Shown one piece after another: positions 23,583 to 34,134 of a DNA stretch of 64,000 nt. Position 1 is the stretch's first letter; each line of letters opens with the position of its first letter. Under the pieces are notes generated by a model that searched no databases, had not been told where the DNA came from, and saw only the letters and a list, made by a program, of their open reading frames with translations. A program made the position numbers and the translations under genes. Location: the NCBI RefSeq assembly GCF_033115175.1, contig NC_084835.1, positions 84,193,948 to 84,257,947 of the forward strand, given 5' to 3'. The DNA comes from Lepus europaeus. Lineage: Eukaryota; Chordata; Mammalia; Lagomorpha; Leporidae.

Positions 23583-24543
23583 TGGGGCCGATGCTGTGGC
23601 GTAGTGGGTAAAGACCTGCAGTGCTGTTAGGTAGGAAGTCAGTTATGAGCTTCTGTGTGTGTAACAGATGCATCTGCATCTCAAAGTCATCCTGACAATG
23701 TTTCAGGGGCAGCCCAGAGTTCGCATCCTGCCCTGCCCCCTTCTACCTGATAACCTGCCAGGTGGAGGTTCCCACCCCTTCTGCCTGGCAATCATCCACA
23801 ATCTCCCAGGTGCAGCCCAGTATCTGCATCTCCCTTCCTCCTACCTGATAACATTTGCATCCATAAAGTCCTTTGTGTCAGACCTTCAAGAGAGAAGTTT
23901 TTCTATTTACATCCAAAAAGCCCTTTGTTCCAAGAGGAGCAGAGATGGGGAAGCAAGACCCATCTCCTTAAAAACCCCCAGCCTCAACTGGACTGTGCGC
24001 TCAGCCCTCTGCCTCTCTGTTGAGTCGCCCGGTCAGGTGTAATCTCTCCACTCAACATGTAACCTTGCTCTTCTCCCCCCCCCCCCAAATCCGGGCAACT
24101 GCACTCTCTCCCAGGTCCTGTCTGGAGAGGTGCCCATCCGTCCTGACGGATGTCCCTTCCCTAATAAACCTTGCTATTTTACCTCCCACTACTCTCTGTC
24201 TCACGCCTGAATTCTTTCTTGTGCGAAGACAAGAACCCTGCAATTTCTCCGGTAACAGTGCCAGCATCCCATATGGGTGCCGGTTCGAGTCCTGGCTGCT
24301 CCTCTTCTGATCCAGCTCTCTGCTGTGGCCTAGGAAAGCAGAAGAGGGCCCAAGCCCTCAGACACCTGCATCCACATGGGAGACCCGGAAGAAGCTCCTG
24401 GCTCCTGGTTTCTGATTGGCCTAGTTGCAGCCATTTCAGCCATCTGGACAACGAACCAGCAGATGGAAGATACCACCACCACCACCCCCAATCCTCAACC
24501 CTCTGCCTCTAACTCTGCCTTTCAAATAAATAAATAAATCTTA
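23583..24543 (+). mobile_element. CSINE, older subfamily, split by the solo LTR
   Basis: The left part (23583-23624) ends CCTGCAGTGC. The right part (24258-24543) resumes GTGCCAGCATCCC and runs to an AAATAAATAAATAAATC tail. Confidence 0.9.
23625..24257 (+). mobile_element. Solo LTR of an ERV1 (gammaretrovirus-like) element, 633 bp
   Basis: It starts TGTTAGG and ends GGTAACA, and is flanked by the 4-bp duplication GTGC (23621-23624 and 24258-24261). A TTAAAAA box lies near 23968 and AATAAA at 24163-24168, giving a U3-R-U5 order. It contains a C12 run at 24075-24086. No internal retroviral genes are present. It interrupts an older SINE. Confidence 0.9.
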
Positions 24544-24544
24544 A

Positions 24545-24918
24545 AAAAAGATCTGTTTATTTGAAATACAGATTGACACAGAGAAGGAGACAGAGAGAAA
24601 GGGGGGATGGAGGAGGAGAATGAGAAAGGAAGGAAGAGACAGAAAGACAGAAAGAAAGATCTTCTACCTGTTGGTTCACTCCCTAAATGCCAGCAACAGC
24701 CAGGGCTAGGCCAGGCCAGGCCTAAAGCTAGGGACACCACCTGGCCTCTCACAGGGGTGGCAGGGGCCTAAGTACTTCAGTCATCATCACTGCCTCCCCA
24801 GGTGCATTAGCAGGAGGCTGGCTCAGCAGCAGAGCGGCCAGGACTTGAACCAGCACTCGGATACAGGATCAACAAGTCACAACTGTGCCTGAACCTGCTG
24901 TGCCACAGTGCCCACCCC
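24545..24918 (-). mobile_element. Old CSINE-related SINE
   Basis: It begins AAAAAAGATCTGTTTATTTGAAATAC and ends GTGCCACAGTGCCCACCCC. It abuts the tail of the previous element. Confidence 0.8.
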
Positions 24919-25339
24919 AACCAGGAATTTTAAGGGTACACAGTAAGCAGAATAGTAAAAATGTCCTCCTTGTAAACACAATAAACACCTCAAATAAGCT
25001 CATCAACAACCTGTAGCATACCCTGCTTATAAACGATTAAATAAGCCACTAGGAGAGAATCACAAAAATCTCGAAAGCCGTCCCCACACGGAAGATCCCT
25101 GTACTTTGGGCTGAAGCATACAGATTGAAAGTGTCTTTAACAGCACCCGGACATCAATGGCTTCTCCCTCAAGCTGTCCTTTTCCCAGGGAGCAGTCTAA
25201 GTTCCACCCAAGGCAGCCTTGGATGACCACATGACCTTCACAGACCCCTAATCCCCCGCTCACCCCAGATACAGCAAAAAGATACAACACCGGGACACTC
25301 GGGGTTTCCTTTACGTTTGTGCTCCCCTCCCCTGCCTTC
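24919..25339. other. Unassigned unique sequence
   Basis: Nothing recognised. Confidence 0.45.
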
Positions 25340-25635
25340 TTTTTTTCCATTTACCTGAGAGGTAGAGACAGAGACAGAGCAAGCAAGCTTCCATTCATTG
25401 GTTCACTCCCAAGGCCAGGACGAGGTTGAGCTGGGCGAAAGCCAGGAGCTGAGAAAGTCCAGGTCTCCCACGTGAGAGACAGGAACACAAGCACTCGAGC
25501 CATCACCACTGCCTCCCAGGGTCTGCATTAACAGGGAGCTGAGAGCAGCTGCTAAAGTCGAATCAAGCCCAGGTGCTTTGTATGGGATGCAGGCCTCCTA
25601 AATGGCTTCTCAACCACTGAGATACACACCCACCC
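25340..25635 (-). mobile_element. Old CSINE-related SINE
   Basis: It has CATTCATTGGTTCACTCCC and a decayed GGATGCAGGCCTCCTAAATGGC end. Confidence 0.75.
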
Positions 25636-26197
25636 CCGGTCTGCAGGAGTCTAAAAGAAGTTCTTCAATATGGTAACTTCGTTCCATCTAAACTTCTCAG
25701 CAAAAGAGACTTCTCATCTTCATGACAGACATCCATGGAAAATACTGCTTCCCTGAGAGTTAACTTTTCTTTTCTTAAAGACTTAACAATGTATTTATTC
25801 AAAATACAGCACTCCCCCTCCAAGAACTGAGGCTGCCCCGCCATGTCTAATTCACCAAAGGGTAGCCTCTTTACCTCCCCCTTCCAAACTTCTAAAAACA
25901 CCAAGCACAAAAGGCGAGTCTTTCACAGCAAAATCAGATGGTCTTTCACAGGTGTGCATCGAAGGCTCCTGCAGGTGGTAGGTGGGGAAGAATCGGATAT
26001 CACGGGTGGGCGGGGCACTCAGGTGTGAGGGGGCAGAGAGGGCCCGCCCTTAGCTCTCAGGCCTAAGTCCCTGAGCCGCATCCTATCAAAACCCTTGCTT
26101 TTGAAAAGCAGGAACCCTTGGCTAAGCTATTATGAAGCCTTCACTCATTTCCATATAAAGTTTTGCAAATGTTTTCTTTGCCTTTTGCATGTATTTC
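25636..26197. other. Unassigned unique sequence
   Basis: Nothing recognised. Confidence 0.45.
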
Positions 26198-26210
26198 AAA
26201 TTCCTGGAAT

Positions 26211-26560
26211 TTTTTTTTTTTTTTTTTTTTTTGACAGGCAGAGTGGACAGTGAGAGAGAGAGAGACAGAGAGAAAGGTCTTCCTTTGCCATTGGTTCACC
26301 CTCCAATGGCCGCCGCGGTAGCGCGCTGCGGCCGGCGCACCGCGCTGTTCCGATGGCAGGAGCCAGGTGCTTCTCCTGGTCTCCCATGGGGTGCAGAGCC
26401 CAAACACTTGGGCCATCCTCCACTGCACTCCCTGGCCACAGCAGAGAGCTGGCCTGGAAGAGGGGCAACCGGGACAGGATCGGTGCCCCGACCGGGACTA
26501 GAACCCGGTGTGCCGGCGCCGCAAGGCGGAGGATTAGCCTGTTGAGCCACGGCGCCGGCC
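26211..26560 (-). mobile_element. CSINE, young copy
   Basis: The exact 13-bp duplication AAATTCCTGGAAT lies at 26198-26210 and 26561-26573. It has a pure T head. Confidence 0.96.
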
Positions 26561-26573
26561 AAATTCCTGGAAT

Positions 26574-26889
26574 ATTTTATATTCCTATCTAAACTCGTAG
26601 TTACCTGTCCAGGACAAATGGACACCTCATAAAAAAAGGTTACATGTGAAACAGCGCTACTGCTACACATCTTATCGATGCAGAGTAAATAATTTATCTG
26701 GCTGTTCTGCAACACTTCAGGCTAATTCTTTACACTTCACGCTCGCCAAGAGATGCTTCTCTGTTCACTGGGCGTAGAAAAACGCAGCACTGGCAACTTT
26801 TCTCCGAATCCAATGAAACGTTTGCATCTCATCATTTGCTCAAGTGCCACAAGAAAACTTGTTGACTAGCAGTGCTCACATCTCCAGTG
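26574..26889. other. Unassigned unique sequence before the CpG island
   Basis: Nothing recognised. Confidence 0.45.
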
Positions 26890-27519
26890 CTACCGCGACA
26901 GCCTTCTGCCACCAAGGAGAGCCCTAAGACACCAACGAGAGCCAGCGGCCCCTGACCCGGCGACCGCCGCAGACCGCAGCGCCGGCGCGCGGGGGCCGCC
27001 CGGGACCGCGGCCCGCTCCGAGCGCGGGGAGCGTGCTGCTGCTCCCCAGCGGGTCTCTCCTCGGACTCCCCACCTCTTTGCATCTGTCTGCGCTCTGGTC
27101 TCCGTGTCCACTCGCCCGAACTCCTGTCTGGGCATCCACCTGCCCTGGCTCCTCCCTCCGCCGCTCAGCAGCTGCCCACGCGGGCACTGAAAACTCGGGG
27201 GTCCTGACCCGGCCTCCACCACTGGTTCCGAAACAACGCGGGCAGCCGAGGTCCTCCAGGCCATGGCTGATGAAGCCCAGCGCGACCAGACGCGCCCCGC
27301 GCCTCCCTGCCCAGCACGACGCCCCATTAGCATAACTTGTTTCCAGGCTAACTCCGCAAAGCCACCGGATGGACGATCCTCTCAACTGTCACCTGCCCAC
27401 GGCCCTTGAAGACACAGCTGTGCCCAGGGTCAGGTGCCGCTAGACTCCGGATGGCTCCAGCCCGAAGCCCCCCAGGGTCGCCTGGCGCGGGCTCCCTCCG
27501 GCTCCGCCGCGGCCACGCG

Positions 27520-27740
27520 CGCAGGTTCACCTGGATCACACTCAGACGGGGCGCGGGCTCACCTGGTGCCTCGCAGACAGAGCGTGCGCTCACCTGGATC
27601 AAAGGCGCTCACCTGGCGTCTCGCCGACTCCCGCGTACGCTCCCCGGGATCTCACTCGGACCCGGGCGCGGGTTCGCCTTGTCCCCGGCGGAAGCTCAGC
27701 CGGACTACACCGGGACCCAGGCGCGGGCTCACCTGCTTCC
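27520..27740. repeat. Degenerate GC-rich tandem array with GCTCACCTGG core
   Basis: Variants of GCTCACCTGG recur at 27525-27534, 27557-27566, 27588-27597, 27607-27616 and 27727-27736. They are spaced by 19 to 120 nt with GC-rich linkers that share GGCGCGGG. On the minus strand each reads CCAGGTGAGC, which resembles a strong 5' splice site; CACCTG is also an E-box. Confidence 0.6.
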
Positions 27741-28126
27741 CGCGCCTGCCCGCGCCGCCGCACCCGCTCCGGATGAAGCTTTGCGCTGCCGCAGCCTGCG
27801 TCGGGGGCTGAGCTGTTGGCAGGCGGTTACCTCTGCTTCAAAGTTGACCCCTGTGCCCGTAAAGAGAAGGCTGCCGGGAACTTGAGAACTCCATTTGGAG
27901 GGGGTTTTGCGCTCGGGGTGAGCCCCCGAGGCCGGGTTCCCCGGTCACGGACCGCGGTCTCCAGTGAGCTCTCCCTCGCTTGCCTTTGGAGCCCGGGAGA
28001 GCTGCGGGGCGGCGAGATCCGTTGGAAACACGCACGGCGCTCCCCCTGCTGGCCGCTGTCGGCAACTACACGCGCTGGGGCAGACCCGCGAGCTGGGTTT
28101 GCTCCCCTCCAGACGCCGCGGTTGGC

Positions 28127-28147
28127 GGGGGGGGGGGGGGGGGGGGG
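28127..28147 (+). repeat. Poly-G tract (21 G)
   Basis: An uninterrupted G21 lies at the edge of the CpG island and could form a G-quadruplex. Its length may be an assembly or polymerase artefact. Confidence 0.9.
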
Positions 28148-28382
28148 TGTCTGTGCTCCCCACGTCAGAGGTTTCTAAAATCGCCCAGTGGTGTGCCGCG
28201 CAGAAAAACGGGCGAGTCACCCTGAGGTTTCAGATGAATGAGAAAACAACATCCTATTCAACTGTTTCCGCAACGTGAGATTGCAAGCATAAAAGCAGGC
28301 AGAAGAGTTTGGTGAGGCTACCGCTCCTGGTTGGGGGTAGACTCGCCTTCCTCCAAAAGACAGTTACAAGTCTGAGCACGGA

Positions 28383-28675
28383 GCAGGGGTTTGGTGCAAT
28401 GGTTAAGTCACCTCTGCAGAGGCCAGCTTCCTGCGTGGGAGTGCCTGGCTCATGTCCTGCTCCCCTCCTTGCTGATGCCCATGGGCACCCTGATAGGCAG
28501 TACATGGTGGTTCAAGTGCTTGGGTCCTGGCTCCCCACGAGGAAGACCCGAGACTCCTGGCTTCATCCTAGCCCAGCCCTGGCTGTTCAGAACATTTGGA
28601 GAGTGAACCAGTGTGTTGGGAAATCTCTCTCTATCACTCTCTACCTTTCAGATGAAATGAAAATTTTTAAAAATA
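28383..28675 (+). mobile_element. Old CSINE-related SINE
   Basis: It begins AGGGGTTTGGTGCAATGGTTAAG and has GAGTGAACCAGTGTGTTGG near 28600. Confidence 0.75.
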
Positions 28676-28797
28676 TTTATTTATTTATTTGAAAGAGTTA
28701 AACAGAGAGAGGAGAGGCAGAGAGAGAAAGAGAGGTCTTGGCTGCAGTGCGCCAACCGCGGCAGCCACTGGAGGGTGAACCGATGGCAAAGGAAGAC

Positions 28798-28836
<39 letters not shown>

Positions 28837-28848
28837 CACTCTGCCTCT

Positions 28849-28879
<31 letters not shown>

Positions 28880-29155
28880 GAGAGAGAAAGAGAGGTCTTC
28901 CATCCACTGGTTCACTCCCAAAATGGCCACAATGGCCAGAGCTGCGCAGATCCAAAGCCAGGAGCCAGGAGCTTCTTCCAGGTCTCCCACGTGGGTACAG
29001 GAGCCCAAGGACTTGGGCCATCTTCTACTGCTTTCCCAGGCCATAGCAGAGAGCTGGATCAGAAGTGGAACAGCCGGGTCTTGAACCGGCACCCATGTGG
29101 GATGCCAGCGCTTCATGCTAGGGTGTTAACCCGCTGTGCCACAGTGCTGGCCCCA
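28676..29155 (-). mobile_element. SINE (older subfamily) split by a truncated CSINE
   Basis: It begins TATTTATTTATTTGAAAGAG. It is interrupted at 28739 and resumes at 28881 to end CCACAGTGCTGGCCCC. Confidence 0.9.
28740..28880 (+). mobile_element. 5'-truncated CSINE nested in a SINE
   Basis: Only the last part of the consensus is present (from GCTGCAGTGCGCCAACC to the A-tail). An exact 19-bp duplication is at 28721-28739 and 28881-28899. Truncation with a duplication is the mark of L1-driven target-primed insertion. Confidence 0.93.
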
Positions 29156-30200
29156 AGTCTGCACTTGGGCCCACAAAGCTGCTCCCCTTGGACCAGCTTT
29201 GGATGACTCAAGTTTCAAATGTCATACGGAACTGGGAGGCCCAGCCAACATATGCACCAACTCAAAGGAAGTGTTATGTCAACATAAGGAACGTGATGGC
29301 AAAAGAAGTCCACCAAGGAGAGCAGGAGCTCTGATGATTTTTAGGTGTTGCTAGCAGACACTCCAGAAAGCTCTGATGATTTTCCAAACCAGAAAACCAT
29401 GAGTAGGCAATTTCCTTCCATAGCTCCCTGGGCCTTTCTTTCTTCCGCCTCATCATTAATATTCACTGCAGTAATTCCCAGCTGTTTCAGAAGTATTGAC
29501 ATGCTCCTGCTTATGTGTCTGTGCCTGTAATTAACACTGCATTCTTCTAAAGAGATCCTTCGGTATCAGTTGTTTTTAAATCAAAATTAATTTGTCCAAA
29601 AAAAAATCAATACGGCTCAGTGAGTCTGAGAACTTTATCCTTGCTCTTGGGGAAAGTGGAGTGGTAGCGCTGGACGCTGTAGCAGGCATGGGAGGGGGAC
29701 AGCACTGGACCTGGACCGCCAGGCCTTCCCTGAGTGGTAGGGGTCTAATGCCCACAGGCAAGCTCCCAGTGAGTGCACAAGCGATGCTTGAAAGGGTCAG
29801 GAGCCACATTTGCTTAGAGTTCCACTCTCTTCCTTTTCAGATGACAGAGTGAGGCATGGCCTAGCTGAGAAAAGGATGTTCAAGATCATGAATCTGGCAA
29901 CAGAGCAGAGTCCAGGTGGGCCAGCTGATCCTGGAACTCATCCTGCCTCCCTGCTGAACGGACAGTAACTCCTGGTGGGGAAGACAGTGTAGGATTTCTA
30001 GAGAACGGACAGGTACAACAGGACAGCTTGAAACTTTAGACGAAGGAGTTGAGTTGGACACCTCTTGCAGGTTTGGGAGCAGAGCAATGAGGCCGAGAAA
30101 ATCACTATTGCTGCAGAAACCAGTGCTCAGTGACAGCTCCTTGCATGGTGGGCTTTAATGTGCTGTATGTTCAGGTGAGCCAGACGGCAAAGGGAACAAT
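29156..30200. other. Unique sequence, SINE-free, partly conserved-looking
   Basis: No gene or repeat. The stretch 29440-29590 is AT-rich with TTAATATTCAC, CTGTAATTAACAC and AAATTAATTTG, which resembles conserved noncoding DNA. Confidence 0.4.
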
Positions 30201-30400
30201 ATGAGGAGCATAGGCTTTGGAGCTTGGGGTGTGCGTGGGGGGGGAGTCAAGTCCCTCAGCAGGTGCCCTTGGCTGAGCGACTTCATCTCCTTGAGTCTCA
30301 GTTTCTTCAAGTGCGACATGAGGAGAATAATAGTCCTGCCCTGCCTCCTGGGCCCTCTGGGCTGTGAGGAGTTACTAGGCAGCCGAGCAGGGCCCCTGTG
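30201..30400 (+). repeat. MIR fragment
   Basis: TGGCTGAGCGACTTCATCTCC, then TGAGTCTCAGTTTCTTC, CGACATGAGGAGAATAATAG match the core order of MIR. Confidence 0.75.
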
Positions 30401-30520
30401 GGAATGAGGAACCAGGTGTTGGTGTGAGCAGATGAGTTCTAACAGGGCCTCCGGATGCAGGAGTGTGGTGCTCAATGGAGAGAGGAGAGGGGTGGCTGGA
30501 AAGTGTGCAGGGAAGCAGGG

Positions 30521-30541
30521 TGTGTGTGTGTGTGTGTGTGT
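30521..30541 (+). repeat. (TG)n microsatellite
   Basis: About ten TG units. Confidence 0.95.
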
Positions 30542-30689
30542 ACACATTTTCATTCTTTTCAGCTTTGTTAGTGGAACAGAATAAAGAGCCTGGAAACACA
30601 CAGCTGTATTTAAAAACCTCCTATATGTTGAAGCAGCATTTCACCCCATGCCATGGAGCTGTCCTGACTACTACCTGAATTCTTGCAGT

Positions 30690-30760
30690 TAAGATGTTTT
30701 GAAAAGTGCCTGGCACATACTCAGTGCTCACTGCTTATTATTTTTATTTTGATCCAAATG
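30690..30760 (+). repeat. MIR/L2-type 3' end
   Basis: AAAAGTGCCTGGCACATACTC followed by AGTGCTCACTGCTTATTATT is the usual 3' end of MIR/L2-class repeats. Confidence 0.65.
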
Positions 30761-30812
30761 GGAAAAGACTATTTACCTAATAAGGGATTTTTGCATAACA
30801 TGCTATCCGTGA

Positions 30813-31137
30813 GCCCGGCGCCGTGGCATAGTGGATAAAGCTGCCGCCTGTAGTGCCAGCATCCCATATAGGTACTGGTTTGAGTCCCGGATGCTCCACT
30901 TCCCATCCAGCTCTCTGCTATGGCCTGGAAAAGCAGTGGAAGATGGCCCAAGTCCTTGGGCCCCTGCACCAGCATGGGAGACCCGGAAGAAGCTCCTGGC
31001 TCCTAGCTTCGGACTGGCACAGCTCCGGCCGTTGCAGCCAACTAGGGAGAAAACCAGTGGATGGAAGACCTTTCTCTCTCTCTGCCTCTCCTCTCTGTGT
31101 AACTCTTTCAAGTAAATAAATAAATCTTAAAAAAAGA
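30813..31137 (+). mobile_element. CSINE, older subfamily
   Basis: It begins AGCCCGGCGCCGTGGC and ends AAATAAATAAATCTTAAAAAA. Confidence 0.92.
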
Positions 31138-31559
31138 AGACACGCTCTACTTTACATAAGTGAAAAAATATTTATTACCAAGTAAAAATGTTCATCGAAG
31201 AAATCCATATGTTTGGATGAATACTTAGTTGACTAACCTAAACACAAACAGCCTTGTTAAGCTACCTAGAAAACACACAATTCATAATGAACAGTGACTT
31301 TTTTGACCACATACAAAATTCTGTATGGTAAAATATTTCTATATACCATGCCAAAGATGAGTAAGAGGTAAGAAAATATTATATATGACAAACAAAAGAC
31401 AAACTTCCCCAAAATGCAAATATCTCCTAGAAATTGATACACAATCCAATAGAAGCTATCTCTTTAATAGAAGCATAGGAAAAAGAAACATAGGAAATAG
31501 AAACAGGAAAAGAGTCACTGCCTCTTTGCCCATCCAATGTGACTGTCCTTCTCAGTCAC

Positions 31560-32440
31560 TGAAATTGGAAACAGGAGTTGTGACAACCTTTTTTGAACCA
31601 CAAGGCAGATAAAAATAATGCATGTCATTTTACCCAGAAATTTCCTTTAGAAATTCTGACAAAAGAGATTAGAAAGCACCAGGATGCACAAGATTTCTGC
31701 TGTTGTACTGTTTGAACTAGCAAAGCATAGAAAATGCTTTTGCATTTGCACCCACAGGAAAATGGTGAAATCAGTTATGGTACATTACACTTTGAAGCAC
31801 TGTCAGTTACTAAAAAGCATGTGTGAGAATTATATATATTGACTTCTAAGAAGACTGTGGCCTGTTAAGGAAAACACAAGTTATGTAAAAAGGGTCTAAA
31901 ATTCTCTTCTGGGCTTTGGTTTTTCATATGTGGATTTGGCTTTGTTTCTTTTTGTGTGTAGTAGTAGTAGGTGGGACATGTTTACATATGTGTGTATGTG
32001 GGGCCAGTGCCGTGGCTCACTTGGCTAACCCTCTTCCTGTGGCGCTGGCACCCCGGGTTCTAGTCCCAGTTGGGGTGCCGGGTTCTAGTCCTGGTTGCTC
32101 CTCTTCCAGTCCAGCTCTCTGCTGTGGCCTGGGAGGGCAGCGGAGGATGACCCAAGTGCTTGGGCCCTGCACCCGCATGGGAGACCAGGGGAAGCACCCG
32201 GCTCCTGGCTTCGGATCAGCGCAGCGCCGGCTGTAGCGGCCATTTGAGGAGTGAACCAATGGAAGGAAGACCTTTCTCTGTCTCTCTCTCTCACTGTCAA
32301 TAACTCTACCTGTCCAAAAAAAAAAAAAAAAAAAAAAAGGTGTGTATGTGCTTCAGCATATAAGGATACAGAAGACACCCAAATGCTAACATTGATTATG
32401 TTGGAGAAGTAGAATGGGAAGTTGCAAGAGTGGGGATAAG
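31560..32440 (+). mobile_element. Ancient L1 3'-end fragment split by a CSINE
   Basis: TTTTACCCAGAAATTTCC, TATGGTACATTACACTTTG and AGTTATGTAAAAAGGG follow the order of old L1M 3' ends. It continues after the SINE with GGATACAGAAGACACCC. Confidence 0.7.
32001..32339 (+). mobile_element. CSINE, young copy
   Basis: The exact 11-bp duplication GTGTGTATGTG lies at 31990-32000 and 32340-32350. Confidence 0.95.
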
Positions 32441-32469
32441 ATGTCTGCATAGATATGAATACATTCATG

Positions 32470-33620
32470 GTTTCAACAGGCCATCCCAGGCCACCAGCCT
32501 TTCCATTTCCTTATTTTTTTTTTCTGTGAAGAAGGCCCCATCTTGGCAGCAGAGTCAGCTCTCTCCAGACACCAAGTCTGCTGCTGCCTTGATCCAGAAA
32601 ACTCAGAAGTAAATTTCTGATATTTTTTCAATGACCCAGGTCAACATATTTTGTTCTAGTGGTCCAAAAAACCTAGGACAAGTGGAAATGCCTCAATTTC
32701 ACCCCACTACTCAAATCTTCACCTTGGAGGATGTAGCTTTCTTGGCTAACGCTTATTTGGCCTTCCATATCTGGACTGTATCAACCCTACTACCTTCTGG
32801 TCCTCCAGGGTTTCTGATGAAAAATCTGATGGTGATCTTAGGGGGAAAATCATGATGACAGTTACCTTCGACTCAGCTCTGTAGATGTGAATATTGTACC
32901 TGCTGGTGATTGGGCAACAGAGCATTTTGTCACAGTATCATGATGCTCCAGAAGTTTTACCTTCATTTTGAGACCTATTATTCAGAGGTTAAAGGAAAAG
33001 GAGTAGATATTTCTAGTGTAGATATTAGGAGGTCTTCAAAAGCCAAAAGTTATCACTTTTTTAAATTAGAAATGAGAAGATCATTGAAACATCCTAAAGT
33101 TTTTAATTTCTCAAAAAATAGACATCAATCTCTATCACCAACCTAAGCAAAAGCTCTGGGGATCCTTGCTTTTATTTAAGTGGAAGGTTCTTGAGAAAAA
33201 GCCAGTGGGTCATCAGCAGCTGTGACTGGGCCATGTCTTGCTCTGATTTCATGAGGCACCACCTCATGTAATTTCAAAAGCATGCATAGAGCTACAGGTG
33301 GGCCCTAGATTTTTGTCTGCCTTACCCAGGGAGCTATTTTTGGTGACTGGTGTTACTTGTACCCATCTAATGTAGCATGTGTGCTTTTTGGTGTATTTGT
33401 TTGCTCTTTTGTTTCTTGATCTATTTTGTGTATTGTTTCCCATTTAGTTTTTTTTTCTGCCTATTTTTTGCCCACTTTTGTATTTTTGCATTTTAAAAAA
33501 TTTTTGCTTCCCCCATTTTTATTTAGGTAGTACTATTAGACTTAGTCTATTAGTGTAGTTAATATAGAGGGTTTTTTGTGGTTTTTTTTTTTTTGCAGTT
33601 TTCCTCTTTTTGTTTTCTTT
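32470..33620. other. Unassigned 1.1-kb stretch
   Basis: No family recognised. The + strand frames at 32631-32855 and 32910-33146 are the only longish ones, and neither has recognisable motifs. It becomes very T-rich after 33350. It could be an ancient LTR element or a decayed retrocopy. Confidence 0.35.
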
Positions 33621-33627
33621 TTTTTTA

Positions 33628-33951
33628 AATTTTTGACAGGCAGAGTGGATAGTGAGAGAGAGAGACTGAGAGAAAGGTCTTCCTTTTTGCCGTTGGTTCA
33701 CCCTCCAATGGCCACTCTGGCCGGCGCATCGTGCCGATCCGAAGCCAGGAGCCAGGTGCTTCTCCTGCTCTCCCATGCAGGTGCAGGGCCCAAGGACTTG
33801 GGCCATCCTCCACTGCCTTCCTGGGCCATAGCAGAGAGCTGGCCTGGAAGAGGGGCAACCGGGATAGAATCCGGCACCCCGACTGGGACTAGAACCCGGT
33901 GTGCCGGCGCCGCAAGGTGGAGGATTAGCCTGTTAAGCCATGGCGCCGGCC
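33628..33951 (-). mobile_element. CSINE, young copy
   Basis: It begins TTTTTGACAGGCAGAGTGG and ends CATGGCGCCGGCC. Confidence 0.93.
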
Positions 33952-34134
33952 CCCCAATGTTATTTGGCCAGTGCTAAGCCTTGCTCAGTATCATTGGTAT
34001 AGTTGGTGAGCTAGTGTTCTGCGTTAGTCATATTAGCAGTCCCCTTGTGATTCATTTATTGGGTATCATAGGATAGTTATCAGTTAACATTTGTTGATAG
34101 AGTGAGTCATTTAAACAGACAGGTGAACACCAGG
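33952..34134 (+). other. Possible leader of the kinase retrocopy
   Basis: Unique sequence between the SINE and the first kinase-like residues. An in-frame ATG is at 34102. Confidence 0.3.

Larger units (their letters stand above)
26890..28250. promoter_or_regulatory. Orphan CpG island with a CACCTG array
   Basis: This 1.3-kb stretch is strongly GC- and CpG-rich in an AT-rich, SINE-rich setting. It lies about 8 kb upstream of C18orf21. CACCTG occurs repeatedly (27137, 27390, 27529, 27559, 27590, 27609, 27729), mostly as GCTCACCTG. A G21 run lies at 28127-28147. Open frames of 100-160 codons exist on both strands but match nothing I recognise, and high GC makes such frames common by chance. 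It is probably a promoter or enhancer, possibly of an unannotated noncoding RNA. Confidence 0.6.

Noticed and set aside
24020-24512. Frames of 90-113 codons near the LTR
   Set aside because: They cross the LTR boundary and the SINE. No gag, pol or env residues are present.
26890-27385. 147- and 153-codon minus-strand frames in the CpG island
   Set aside because: High GC removes stop codons by chance. The frames overlap each other and show no domain or conserved motif.
27406-27885. 159-codon + strand frame in the CpG island
   Set aside because: It is a low-complexity Arg/Pro/Ala reading through the GCTCACCTGG array, with no family resemblance.
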